Part shown: positions 44,222 through 53,062 of the stretch, piece after piece
How positions within the stretch are numbered: the stretch's first letter is position 1
Layout: every line of letters begins with the position of its first letter
Assembly: GCA_934555825.1 (NCBI GenBank)
Contig: CAKTFJ010000002.1
Coordinates: 434,001 to 498,000, forward strand
Direction of reading: 5' to 3'
DNA from: an uncultured Hyphomicrobium sp.
Lineage (GTDB): Bacteria; Pseudomonadota; Alphaproteobacteria; Rhizobiales; Hyphomicrobiaceae
DNA length: 64,000 nucleotides
Program-made: the position numbers and the translations under genes
Notes under the pieces: generated by a model
Seen by the model: only the letters and a program-made list of their open reading frames with translations
Told to the model about the DNA's origin: nothing
The model's database searches: none

Positions 44222-45318
44222 CCAGCAACGACGAACAGACCGACGATTCTACAGCGCTATCCAGTGATCGACCTTCCATGCGCGAAAGCGCGAGCGGATG
44301 GCTGCATCAGATCTGGGCCCGGCTCGGGCTCGGAGAGCAGCTTTCGCTGCGCGAAAAGCTCGAAGTGCTGCTGAAGGAAGAGGCGAAGGTTACAGGAGAG
44401 TTTTCGCCCGAAGAGCTCAACATGCTCGGAGGCTTGCTGCGGTTCGGCGGATCGCGGGTGGACGAGGTGATGGTGCCTCGTACAGACATCGTGGCCATCG
44501 AGGAAATGCAGTCGCTTGGCGATCTGATCCTGCTGTTCGAGGAGTCGGGCGTCTCGCGTATTCCGATCTATCACGAAACGCTCGACGATCCACGCGGCAT
44601 GATCCACATCAAAGATCTGTTCCGCTGGGTTTCGGCGGAGGTTGCGGGTCGCGCGCTGCGCGCACCGACGAAGCAGCGGGGTGTCGAACTCGAAGGTGCG
44701 ATTGGCGGGGATGCGCTGGCGAACAGCGATAGCGATGATGCGGCCGCACAGGACAACACAGTGCCAGGTGAGCCCGCGAAGCCTGATTTGAGCCGCCTTG
44801 ACATGTCACGCCCCATTGCGGTGCTCAAGCTCAAGAAGCCGGTGCTCTATGTGCCGCCGTCCATGCCGGCGATGAACCTTCTCGTGCGGATGCAGGCCAC
44901 GCGGATTCACATGGCTCTTGTCGTGGACGAGTACGGCGGTACAGACGGTCTTGTGACGATCGAGGATCTGGTCGAGCAGATCGTGGGCGATATCGAGGAC
45001 GAGCACGACGAGGAGGAGGCGGATCTCATCGTTGAAGACCCAAGGCTCGGGCTCGTGGCATCGGGCCGGGCTCCGGTCGAAGATCTCGAAGAGCGGCTCG
45101 GCTTCAAGTTTCTTACGGCCGAAGAGGAGGCGGAGATCGATACGCTCGGTGGGCTTGTGTTTTCCATCGTCGGTCGGGTTCCTGCGCGCGGCGAGTTGAT
45201 CCGCCATTCGTCTGGTGTCGAGTTCGAGGTGCTGGATGCCGACCCCCGGCGCGTAAAGCGGCTCAAGATTCATGTTCCTCGCACGCCGCCATCCGACAAC
45301 GGTCATGCGGCTGGCTAA
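44218..45318 (+). CDS. CorC/HlyC-family CBS-domain protein (YbeX)
   Basis: A 366-residue soluble protein with paired CBS domains: MVPRTDIVAIEEMQSLGDLI and a second around PALP-like VPPSMPAMNLLVRMQATRIHMALVVDEYGGTDGLVT, plus a C-terminal CorC_HlyC domain (EIDTLGGLVFSIVGRVPARGE). An Ala/Asp-rich insert of about 40 residues lies between the CBS halves. YbeX links ribosome maturation and Mg2+ homeostasis. It overlaps ybeY and lnt. Confidence 0.92.
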   Translation: MTSNDEQTDDSTALSSDRPSMRESASGWLHQIWARLGLGEQLSLREKLEVLLKEEAKVTGEFSPEELNMLGGLLRFGGSRVDEVMVPRTDIVAIEEMQSLGDLILLFEESGVSRIPIYHETLDDPRGMIHIKDLFRWVSAEVAGRALRAPTKQRGVELEGAIGGDALANSDSDDAAAQDNTVPGEPAKPDLSRLDMSRPIAVLKLKKPVLYVPPSMPAMNLLVRMQATRIHMALVVDEYGGTDGLVTIEDLVEQIVGDIEDEHDEEEADLIVEDPRLGLVASGRAPVEDLEERLGFKFLTAEEEAEIDTLGGLVFSIVGRVPARGELIRHSSGVEFEVLDADPRRVKRLKIHVPRTPPSDNGHAAG

Positions 45319-46975
45319 CACTCCAGCCGCCGCGGGAGATCGGCTCGGGGCGTGGCGCGACGCGGTAATCCACGCGCAAGGGTGGCGACGGAGCGCGCTT
45401 GCGGTCTTGGCTGGCGCGCTTTCCAATCTTGCCATGGCACCCTTTTTTCTCGCGCCGGTGCTGTTTCTCACGCTGCCCGTCCTCGTCTGGCTGATCGACG
45501 GTGCGATGAGCGATGCGCGCGGTGCGCGGGCTGCTCTGTTTCTAGCCGCGCGAGCAGGCTGGTGGTTCGGCTTCGGATACTTCCTGTTCGGCCTGTTTTG
45601 GATCGGCGAAGCGTTTCTGGTCGAGGCCGATACGTTCGGATGGATGCTGCCGTTTGCTGTAACCCTGATGCCGGCGGGCCTTGCGCTGTTCTGGGCTGCC
45701 GCCGCTGCCATAGCGCGCGTGTTCTGGCGCCCCGGTGTGGAACGGATCGTCGTCCTGGCGCTTGCGCTTGGGATGGCGGAGTGGCTGAGAGGGAATATCC
45801 TCACAGGCTTTCCGTGGAACGTGCTCGGCTATGCGCTGACGTGGCCGCTCACCATGATGCAGAGTGCGGGGCTCGTCGGCATTTATACGCTGACGCTGCT
45901 GACCGTTTTGGTGTTTGCCGCCCCGCTCGTGATGGCTGCGGATGCGGGCCAGGGTGCGCCGCGTCGCAAGGCTGGTTTTCACGCGCTTCTCATCGCTGCA
46001 GTGCCGCTGGTGTTGTTGTCTACCTACGGGACAGTGCGGCTTGCGACGGCGCCTTCGGATCGCGTTGAGGGCGTCGCGCTTCGCGTCGTGCAACCGAGTG
46101 TTCCTCAACGCGAGAAATGGCAGGCCGACAAGCAGGCTGCCATTTTCCGGGATCATCTCGACCTTTCGCGGACCGATGCCACGGGCAAACGTGACGATCT
46201 GGAAGGGATCACGCATGTCGTGTGGCCGGAGGCGGCGATGCCGTTTCTACCGCTCGAACGCCCTGAGGCGCTGGGGGCGATCGGCGACATGCTGCCCGAT
46301 GGCGTCCATCTCCTGACCGGTGCGCTTCGGCGCGAGCAGGCAGACGATGACGTGGGCGATGCGCGTGGGCATCCTTTCCGCGCGTTCAATAGCTTGATGG
46401 TGTTCGACAGTGGGGGTGCGCTGGCCGGTCTCTATGACAAGACGCACCTGGTTCCGTTTGGGGAGTACCTGCCCTGGCAAGCCACGCTGGAGGCGATCGG
46501 TTTGGAGCAGCTCACGCGGATGCGCGGCGGGTTTACGGAAGGCGTGACGCCACGGCGTGTGCTGAATGTGCCGGGGCTGCCGGTGGTGGGGGGGCTCATC
46601 TGCTACGAGGCGATTTTTCCCGGCGTCGTGCAGGAGAGCGCGGCTCGGCCGGAGCTTCTCGTCAACGTGACCAACGACGGCTGGTTCGGCAATACGACCG
46701 GCCCGCATCAGCATTTTCATCAGGCGCGCGTGCGGGCTGTCGAAGAGGGGTTGCCGCTGATCCGGGCGGCCAACAACGGGATCTCGGCGGTGATCGATGC
46801 GAATGGGAGGATCGTCGCGCGGCTCGGTCTCAACGAGAGAGGCACATTGGACGCTCCCCTCCCACGGACGCACAGCCGCCCGCTCTATGCCATCTGGGGC
46901 GACGTTATTTTTCTTGTCGTTGGGTTGTTGCTGGCTGCTACACTTGTCGCCTTAGTAAAGGCGGCCCGGCGTTGA
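45305..46975 (+). CDS. lnt: Apolipoprotein N-acyltransferase
   Basis: A 556-residue inner-membrane enzyme that adds the third acyl chain to lipoproteins. About eight N-terminal helices precede a nitrilase domain with the catalytic triad Glu309 (VVWPEAAMPF), Lys379 (YDKTHLVPFGEYLPW) and Cys433 (GGLICYEAIFPG). The frame is open from 45272; ATG 45305 overlaps corC by 14 bases and is preferred on length. Confidence 0.95.
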   Translation: MRLANTPAAAGDRLGAWRDAVIHAQGWRRSALAVLAGALSNLAMAPFFLAPVLFLTLPVLVWLIDGAMSDARGARAALFLAARAGWWFGFGYFLFGLFWIGEAFLVEADTFGWMLPFAVTLMPAGLALFWAAAAAIARVFWRPGVERIVVLALALGMAEWLRGNILTGFPWNVLGYALTWPLTMMQSAGLVGIYTLTLLTVLVFAAPLVMAADAGQGAPRRKAGFHALLIAAVPLVLLSTYGTVRLATAPSDRVEGVALRVVQPSVPQREKWQADKQAAIFRDHLDLSRTDATGKRDDLEGITHVVWPEAAMPFLPLERPEALGAIGDMLPDGVHLLTGALRREQADDDVGDARGHPFRAFNSLMVFDSGGALAGLYDKTHLVPFGEYLPWQATLEAIGLEQLTRMRGGFTEGVTPRRVLNVPGLPVVGGLICYEAIFPGVVQESAARPELLVNVTNDGWFGNTTGPHQHFHQARVRAVEEGLPLIRAANNGISAVIDANGRIVARLGLNERGTLDAPLPRTHSRPLYAIWGDVIFLVVGLLLAATLVALVKAARR

Positions 46976-47100
46976 GCTGCGGCGGCAGCGCAAGGTGCCG
47001 CGTAGGGCGCCACCAGGGACATCCTGTCGCGATGTCTCGTCGCCGGCCTGTTTGTTTCGATGCTTTCGTCCTAAGATTTGCGTAAAATAACTTTCATGTG

Positions 47101-47114
47101 GGTCAAATTTGACC
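47101..47114. promoter_or_regulatory. Perfect 14-base palindrome upstream of the XRE regulator
   Basis: GGTCAAATTTGACC is fully self-complementary and lies 75 bases before the chosen start of the XRE gene. It is a candidate autoregulatory operator. Confidence 0.45.
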
Positions 47115-47189
47115 GTCTTGATTGAGTTTGAGTACGCAGTGACAGTGCGTCCTGGACGGGCTGTATGGGATATGGGAGCGCGTAACAGC

Positions 47190-47654
47190 ATGGCTAAGTA
47201 CGGTCAGGGTGGGGACGACGAGGGTGATGTCGAGCGCAGCTCTCGCAAGCCGAACCCTATCGACGCGCATGTGGGGACGCGCGTGCGGCTCAGGCGTATG
47301 CTGCTCGGCATGAGCCAGGAAAAACTGGGCGAGCATCTTGGGCTCACGTTCCAGCAGGTTCAAAAGTACGAAAAGGGCGTCAATCGGATCGGGGCGAGCC
47401 GGCTGTTCGACTTGGCGCGTGTGCTCGGCGTTCCGGTGCAGTTCTTCTATGACCAGGCGCCGGCAGATGCGATCGACGCCGCACCGGCCCCGGGTTTTGC
47501 CGAGCAGCCGACGGAAAGTTACGTCCTCGAATTTCTTTCAACACGTGAAGGTCTTGAGCTCAACAAGGCGTTTGTGAAGATCACGGACCCGAAGGTGCGA
47601 CGCTCCGTCGTCGATCTCGTGCGTTCGCTGGGGGACGAGGAAGATTACGGCTGA
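47190..47654 (+). CDS. XRE-family transcriptional regulator
   Basis: A 154-residue protein with an N-terminal Cro/C1 helix-turn-helix: VRLRRMLLGMSQEKLGEHLGLTFQQVQKYEKGVNRIGASRLFDLARVLGVPVQFFYD. The rest is a short C-terminal domain of unknown fold, ending in PKVRRSVVDLVRSLGDEEDYG. Two in-frame ATGs exist (47172, 47190); GGGAG lies 11 bases before 47190. This regulator before metK is widely kept in Rhizobiales. Targets unknown. Confidence 0.85.
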   Translation: MAKYGQGGDDEGDVERSSRKPNPIDAHVGTRVRLRRMLLGMSQEKLGEHLGLTFQQVQKYEKGVNRIGASRLFDLARVLGVPVQFFYDQAPADAIDAAPAPGFAEQPTESYVLEFLSTREGLELNKAFVKITDPKVRRSVVDLVRSLGDEEDYG

Positions 47655-47808
47655 GGCGCGTGTGTTAGGGGACGGAATCGTTACGTAATTTGTGCCGCTT
47701 GTGCTGTTTCATATAAGCTTTTCACGCCCGTGGCCTTGACCCGCCTTACCAAAACTGTAACACACGGCCCGAATTTCAGGCATTAGCGCGAGATCGAAGG
47801 GGGCCAGG

Positions 47809-49011
47809 GTGGCACGCCAGTCGTTTCTGTTCACGAGCGAGTCCGTATCCGAGGGACATCCGGACAAAGTCTGCGATCGCATTTCTGACGAGATCGTCGA
47901 TCTGTTCTATCGTGAAGGGCCCAAGGCCGGTCTCGATCCGTGGATCATCCGCGCTGCATGCGAAACGCTGGCCACGACCAACAAGGTGGTGATCGCGGGA
48001 GAGACGCGCGGTCCGGATACGGTGACGAAGGATTGGATCGCCCACGTCGCGCGCATGGCCATCCGAGACATCGGCTACGAGCAGGACGGCTTCCACTGGG
48101 AGACGGCGGACATCGAAGTTCTGCTCCATCCGCAGTCGGCGGACATCGCGCAGGGCGTGGATGCCAAGCAGCCCGCCAACCAGGAAGAAGGCGCAGGCGA
48201 CCAGGGCATCATGTTCGGCTATGCGTGCCGGGAGACGCCCGAGTTGATGCCGGCGCCGATCTACTACAGCCACAAGATCCTTGAAGATCTCGCGATTGCC
48301 CGCAAGGCGCGCAACGGCGACGCGGCGAAGCTCGGCCCCGATTCCAAAAGCCAGGTGACGGTGCGCTACGAGAACGGCAAGCCCGTTGGCGTGACGCAGA
48401 TCGTCGTCTCGCATCAGCACGTCGTCGAGAACCTCTCGTCCAACGACGTGCGTGGCATCATCGAGCCGTTCGTGCGGGCCGCTCTCCCCGAGGGCTGGAT
48501 CAGCAACGACACGATCTGGCACATCAACCCGACGGGCAAGTTCTTCATCGGCGGGCCGGACGGCGACACGGGTCTCACGGGCCGCAAGATCATCGTCGAC
48601 ACCTACGGCGGTGCGGCGCCTCACGGTGGCGGTGCGTTCTCCGGCAAGGACCCGACGAAGGTTGACCGCTCGGCCGCGTATGCCGCGCGCTATCTCGCGA
48701 AGAACGTTGTGGCGGCCGGTCTTGCAGACCGCTGCACGATCCAGCTTTCGTACGCCATCGGCGTAGCGCGTCCGCTCTCGATCTACGTGGACACGCACGG
48801 CACGGGCAAGGTGGAGGAGGCCGCCATCGAGGCCGCGCTCGCCAAGTCCATGGATCTCACGCCGCGCGGTATTCGCCAGCAGCTCGATCTCAACAAGCCG
48901 ATCTTCGCCCGAACCTCGGCTTACGGTCACTTCGGCCGCAAGCCGGACAACGACGGCGGCTTCTCTTGGGAGAAGACGGACCTCGCGGACGCCATCAAGA
49001 AGGCGGTCTAG
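47809..49011 (+). CDS. metK: S-adenosylmethionine synthetase
   Basis: A 400-residue enzyme making SAM from methionine and [27 protein letters not shown] is the start of the ATP-binding domain; [10 protein letters not shown] and [19 protein letters not shown] are the two PROSITE-type motifs. The start is GTG 47809. No known SAM riboswitch was recognised in the 154-base leader. Confidence 0.97.
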   Translation: MARQSFLFTSESVSEGHPDKVCDRISDEIVDLFYREGPKAGLDPWIIRAACETLATTNKVVIAGETRGPDTVTKDWIAHVARMAIRDIGYEQDGFHWETADIEVLLHPQSADIAQGVDAKQPANQEEGAGDQGIMFGYACRETPELMPAPIYYSHKILEDLAIARKARNGDAAKLGPDSKSQVTVRYENGKPVGVTQIVVSHQHVVENLSSNDVRGIIEPFVRAALPEGWISNDTIWHINPTGKFFIGGPDGDTGLTGRKIIVDTYGGAAPHGGGAFSGKDPTKVDRSAAYAARYLAKNVVAAGLADRCTIQLSYAIGVARPLSIYVDTHGTGKVEEAAIEAALAKSMDLTPRGIRQQLDLNKPIFARTSAYGHFGRKPDNDGGFSWEKTDLADAIKKAV

Positions 49012-49054
49012 AGGCGGTACGACGCGCATTCGCTTGCGTTGAGGGGAATGCGAC

Positions 49055-49768
49055 GTGAACCCGGCAAGTGGGAAGCCCGAACATACGCCGCCCGCGGACA
49101 TAAGGTCCTTCGGGCGGCGGCGGGGTCGCAAGCTCAGCGAGAGGCAGGCCTCGCTGCTCTCAGGCCTGCTGCCGCGCGTTACGGTCGACCTCGCCCAGCC
49201 TGCGCCCGTCGATCTCAGACAGCTCTTTTCGCCAGGAATGTCGGCGGTATGGCTTGAGATCGGGTTTGGCGGGGCCGAGCACCTCATCTGGCAAGCGCGG
49301 GCGAACCCGGATGTGGGGTTCATCGGATGCGAGCCGTTCGAGGACGGGGTCGTGAAGGCGCTGACGGCCATTGACGCCGACGGCATCGGCAACCTGAAGC
49401 TCTGGGGCGACGACGTGCGTCCCTTGCTGCGGTGGCTCCCGGATGCCTCGCTCGGGCGGGTGTTCATGCTTTTTCCCGATCCGTGGCCCAAGGTGCGCCA
49501 TCAGAAGCGGCGGCTTTTTTCATCGTCCTTACTTGCCGAATTGGGGCGCGTGATGGTGCCGGGGGCGGAGCTTCGCCTCGCGACCGATATTGGCGACTAT
49601 GCGCGTACGGCGCTTCTCGCGGTGGCCGAGACGCCGCTATTTCGGTGGGCGGCGGAAGGCCCGGATGACTGGCGTGTGCGGCCCGACGATTGGCCGGGGA
49701 CACGGTACGAGGCCAAGGCTGTGCGCGAGGGGCGCCAGCGTTATTACTTTCGATTTATCCGGGTCTGA
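49055..49768 (+). CDS. trmB: TrmB, tRNA (guanine-N7)-methyltransferase
   Basis: A 237-residue SAM methyltransferase for G46 of tRNA. WLEIGFGGAEHLIWQA binds SAM; VFMLFPDPWPKVRHQKRRL is the family signature; LRLATDIGDYA follows. GTG 49055 has GAGGGG eight bases upstream. It lies 43 bases after metK. Confidence 0.95.
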   Translation: MNPASGKPEHTPPADIRSFGRRRGRKLSERQASLLSGLLPRVTVDLAQPAPVDLRQLFSPGMSAVWLEIGFGGAEHLIWQARANPDVGFIGCEPFEDGVVKALTAIDADGIGNLKLWGDDVRPLLRWLPDASLGRVFMLFPDPWPKVRHQKRRLFSSSLLAELGRVMVPGAELRLATDIGDYARTALLAVAETPLFRWAAEGPDDWRVRPDDWPGTRYEAKAVREGRQRYYFRFIRV

Positions 49769-49891
49769 CCCAGACTACTGTCGGCAAAGGCTTTGTCTGA
49801 CCAGATGAGTGCCTGAAAACGGTGCAAATACCCTTGCAACGCCTGTCATCTTCACGTAGTATTCAGCTGCTCATGATCATCTCAACTCATT

Positions 49892-49926
49892 GAGTGGGCC
49901 CCGCAAGGGTCCGCTCTTTTTGTTTT
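49892..49926 (+). terminator. Intrinsic terminator between trmB and rimP
   Basis: GAGTGGGCCC and GGGTCCGCTC form a 10-base stem with G-U pairs and a CGCAA loop, followed by TTTTTGTTTT. It can end metK-trmB, or act as an attenuator in the rimP-nusA leader, 60 bases before rimP. Confidence 0.85.
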
Positions 49927-49985
49927 GGCAAAGCCCTCGCTCCCGCGCATCGAAGGCGGCAGGCGGCGGCCAGAAGTTTCGACTT

Positions 49986-50615
49986 ATGCAAAGCGAGCAC
50001 GAGGTCGTATCGCGCGACCGCTTCATTCGGGAGACAGGTCTTGCCGCGGACCTGGCCGAGCTTGTCGAGCCGGTGCTCGACAGTCTCGGCTTTCGACTCG
50101 TGCGCGTCGAGGTGTCGGGACGCGATGGGCAGACCGTGCAGGTTATGGCCGAGCGGCCGGACGGCACGATCAGCATTGAGGATTGCGAGACGATCTCGCG
50201 CGCCGTGTCTCCGGTGCTCGATGTGGCCGACATCGTGAGCAACGCTTATCGGCTCGAAATTTCGTCGCCAGGCATCGATCGCCCGCTCGTGCGCCCGTCC
50301 GATTTCGCGGATTGGGCCGGTTCGGAAGCCAAGATCGAGCTGGCGCAGCCTGTTGAAGGGCGCAGACGCTTCCGCGGACGTCTCGAAGGTTTCGAGGACG
50401 GTGAGGTCCTGATCGAAGCGGATCTCGGCGAAGAGGGCCATAAGATTATCGGGCTTGCGGTCGGGATGATCGCGAGCGCCCGGCTGGTGTTGACGGACGA
50501 ACTTGTCCGCGAGGCGCTGTCCCGGGCCAAAGCCAAAGGTAATGAGCAACAGTTCGGAGATGGCGTCGAAGCCGATCCGGACGATTTAAAGATCGACGAC
50601 GTGGAGGATCTCTGA
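49986..50615 (+). CDS. rimP: Ribosome maturation factor RimP
   Basis: A 209-residue protein for 30S subunit maturation. The N-terminal [40 protein letters not shown] and the hallmark [14 protein letters not shown] identify it. The ATG at 49986 has no clear ribosome site; the open frame extends upstream through the terminator, which is not plausible coding. It starts the rimP-nusA-ylxR-infB series. Confidence 0.95.
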   Translation: MQSEHEVVSRDRFIRETGLAADLAELVEPVLDSLGFRLVRVEVSGRDGQTVQVMAERPDGTISIEDCETISRAVSPVLDVADIVSNAYRLEISSPGIDRPLVRPSDFADWAGSEAKIELAQPVEGRRRFRGRLEGFEDGEVLIEADLGEEGHKIIGLAVGMIASARLVLTDELVREALSRAKAKGNEQQFGDGVEADPDDLKIDDVEDL

Positions 50616-50617
50616 AG

Positions 50618-52273
50618 ATGGCAGGTATCGCCGGAATCAGCGCGAACAGGCTTGAGCTTCTGCAGATTGCGGATGCCGTCGCGCGTGAGAAGACGATCGA
50701 TCGCAAGATCGTCATCCAGGCCATGGAAGACGCGATCCAGAAAGCCGCCAAGTCGCGCTACGGGGCGGAGAACGACATACGCTGCGAGATCGACCCCAAG
50801 ACCGGCGAAACGCGTCTTTCGCGTGTGCTGGCGGTGGTCGACGAGGTCGAAAACGAATCCACGCAGATCACGGTCGAGGACGCCAAGCGCCGTAACCCGG
50901 ACGCGAAGGTGGGCGACTTGATCGCGGAAAGCCTGCCGCCGCTCGATTTCGGGCGTGTGGCCGCGCAGAACGCCAAGCAGGTGATCGTGCAGAAGGTGCG
51001 CGAAGCCGAGCGCGACCGGCAGTTCGGCGAGTACAAGGATCGTGTCGGTGAGATCGTGAACGGCACCGTCAAGCGCGCCGAATACGGCAACGTGATCGTC
51101 GATCTCGGCCGCGCGGAAGGCATCATCCGCCGCGACGAGATGATTCCGCGCGAGAACGTGCGCTATGGCGACCGCATCCGCGCTTACATCTATGACGTGC
51201 GCCGCGAGCAGCGCGGTCCGCAGATCTTCCTGTCGCGCGGGCGGCCGGAGTTCATGAGCAAGCTCTTCGCGCAGGAAGTGCCGGAGATCTATGACGGCGT
51301 CGTCGAGATCAAGTCGGTTGCGCGGGATCCAGGCTCGCGCGCCAAGATCGCCGTTATTTCGCGCGACAGCTCGATCGATCCCGTCGGCGCGTGCGTCGGC
51401 ATGAGGGGCGCGCGCGTGCAGGCTGTCGTCAACGAGCTGCAGGGCGAGAAGGTCGACATCATCCAGTGGAACCCGGATGCGGCGAGCTTCATCGTCAATG
51501 CGCTTGCGCCCGCTGAGGTGACCAAGGTCGTTCTCGACGAAGATTCCAACCGCATCGAAGTCGTGGTGCCGGAGAGCCAGCTCTCGCTCGCCATCGGCCG
51601 TCGCGGCCAGAACGTGCGGCTCGCCTCCCAGCTCACGGGCTGGGACATCGACATCCTGACCGAGCAGGAAGAGAGCGAGCGCCGTCAGAAGGAATTCGCC
51701 GAGCGCAGCCAGGTGTTCATGGATACGCTCGACGTCGACGAGGTGATCGCGCAGTTGCTCGTCACCGAAGGCTTCGCTTCGGTTGAGGAAGTGGCCTACG
51801 TGGAGCTTTCGGAAATTGCCCATATCGAGGGCTTCGACGAGAGCACGGCTGAAGAAATCCAGACGCGTGCCCGCGAATACCTGGAGAAGCAGGAAGCCGA
51901 GCGCGATGCGCGTCGGCGCGAGCTCGGCGTCGCGGACGAGCTTTCGGGCGTCGAGGGCGTGAATACGGCCATGCTGGTTGCCTTCGGCGAGAACGGCCTC
52001 AAGACGCTGGAAGATCTCGCGGACTGCGCTACGGACGATCTGGTCGGCTGGACGGAGCGCTCGAAGGACAAGGACGTGGAGCCCGTGCGCCACAAGGGCG
52101 TGCTCGACGGCTTCGACGTCTCGCGCAAGGACGCCGAGGACATGATCATGTCGGCGCGCGTGCTTGCCGGGTGGATCACGGCCGAGGACCTTGCCACGCC
52201 GGAGGCTGAAGCCGAAGACGGTGTGGAGGACGGCGTCGAGGATGCCGCCGCCGAACCTGCAACGGACGCCTGA
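50618..52273 (+). CDS. nusA: Transcription termination/antitermination factor NusA
   Basis: A 551-residue factor with the N-terminal RNA-polymerase-binding domain, S1 ([31 protein letters not shown]), two KH domains ([42 protein letters not shown]), and two C-terminal acidic repeats ending in an Ala/Glu-rich tail. It starts two bases after rimP stop. Confidence 0.97.
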   Translation: MAGIAGISANRLELLQIADAVAREKTIDRKIVIQAMEDAIQKAAKSRYGAENDIRCEIDPKTGETRLSRVLAVVDEVENESTQITVEDAKRRNPDAKVGDLIAESLPPLDFGRVAAQNAKQVIVQKVREAERDRQFGEYKDRVGEIVNGTVKRAEYGNVIVDLGRAEGIIRRDEMIPRENVRYGDRIRAYIYDVRREQRGPQIFLSRGRPEFMSKLFAQEVPEIYDGVVEIKSVARDPGSRAKIAVISRDSSIDPVGACVGMRGARVQAVVNELQGEKVDIIQWNPDAASFIVNALAPAEVTKVVLDEDSNRIEVVVPESQLSLAIGRRGQNVRLASQLTGWDIDILTEQEESERRQKEFAERSQVFMDTLDVDEVIAQLLVTEGFASVEEVAYVELSEIAHIEGFDESTAEEIQTRAREYLEKQEAERDARRRELGVADELSGVEGVNTAMLVAFGENGLKTLEDLADCATDDLVGWTERSKDKDVEPVRHKGVLDGFDVSRKDAEDMIMSARVLAGWITAEDLATPEAEAEDGVEDGVEDAAAEPATDA

Positions 52274-52313
52274 GGGTGTTTTACTGCACACCAGTTTTGG
52301 AGGATGAGGGCCT

Positions 52314-53051
52314 TTGGCCAACCGTCTCAGCCATTCCGAGGATGCCGAACCGGGCCGTAGCGGCTCCGGTGCTGCACCGGATCGCCCGGAGCGCGGCCGT
52401 GCGCGGCCGCGCCGTGGCGAGGATGGCGAGCGGCGTTGCATCCTCAAACGCGAGGTGTGCGACCCGGATCATCTGATCCGTTTCGTGGTCGATCCGGCGG
52501 GAGAGATCGTGCCGGATCTGGCGCGCCGTCTTCCTGGCCGTGGTGTGTGGGTGACGGCTGACAAGGCGTCGGTCGCCGAGTCGGCTCGGCTCAACGCCTT
52601 TTCCCGCAGCCTCAAGCGGGCGGTTCGCGTGGACCCGGCGCTTGCGGAGCGGGTCGATGCTCTGATCGAGAAGCGCGTGCTGGAGGCGCTGGCGCTGGCC
52701 AACAAGGCCGGGCTGGTGACGATCGGCTTCCAGAAGGTGGAGACGCTGATCGAAGCCGGCAACGCTCTCGTGCTCATTCAGGCGCACGACGCTTCCGAGG
52801 GCGGGCGGGAAAAGCTCACGCGGAAGTTTGCCGCGATCGCGCGCGCGAACGGCCTTGAGCCTGCTTTGGTAACCAGTCTATCCACCGAACAATTGAGCTT
52901 GGCCATGGGGCGGTCAAATGTGGTACATGCTGCCCTCATACATGGTGGAGCCGCTGAGCGGTTCCTGACCGAGGCCGAGCGAATGATGCGCTACCGGTCC
53001 GGTTCTGCCGTTTCTGCAGAGCCGAAAAATGCCCAGAATCTAGAGGTTTGA
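52314..53051 (+). CDS. YlxR (DUF448) RNA-binding protein fused to an L7Ae-like domain
   Basis: A 245-residue protein. The N-terminal half is YlxR ([45 protein letters not shown]) and the C-terminal half an L7Ae/L30e-like fold ([40 protein letters not shown]). The start is TTG 52314 with GGAGG ten bases upstream. Its place between nusA and infB is typical. The fusion is frequent in Alphaproteobacteria. Confidence 0.9.
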   Translation: MANRLSHSEDAEPGRSGSGAAPDRPERGRARPRRGEDGERRCILKREVCDPDHLIRFVVDPAGEIVPDLARRLPGRGVWVTADKASVAESARLNAFSRSLKRAVRVDPALAERVDALIEKRVLEALALANKAGLVTIGFQKVETLIEAGNALVLIQAHDASEGGREKLTRKFAAIARANGLEPALVTSLSTEQLSLAMGRSNVVHAALIHGGAAERFLTEAERMMRYRSGSAVSAEPKNAQNLEV

Positions 53052-53062
53052 ACGGATACGGA

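Noticed and set aside
47655..47808. SAM riboswitch before metK
   Set aside because: No conserved core of SAM-II, SAM-V or SAM/SAH motifs was recognised.
47776..49491. 571-codon frame antisense to metK/trmB
   Set aside because: Shadow; Arg/Val-rich with no domain.
50246..52447. 733-codon frame antisense to nusA
   Set aside because: Shadow of nusA; no domain recognised and no ribosome site.
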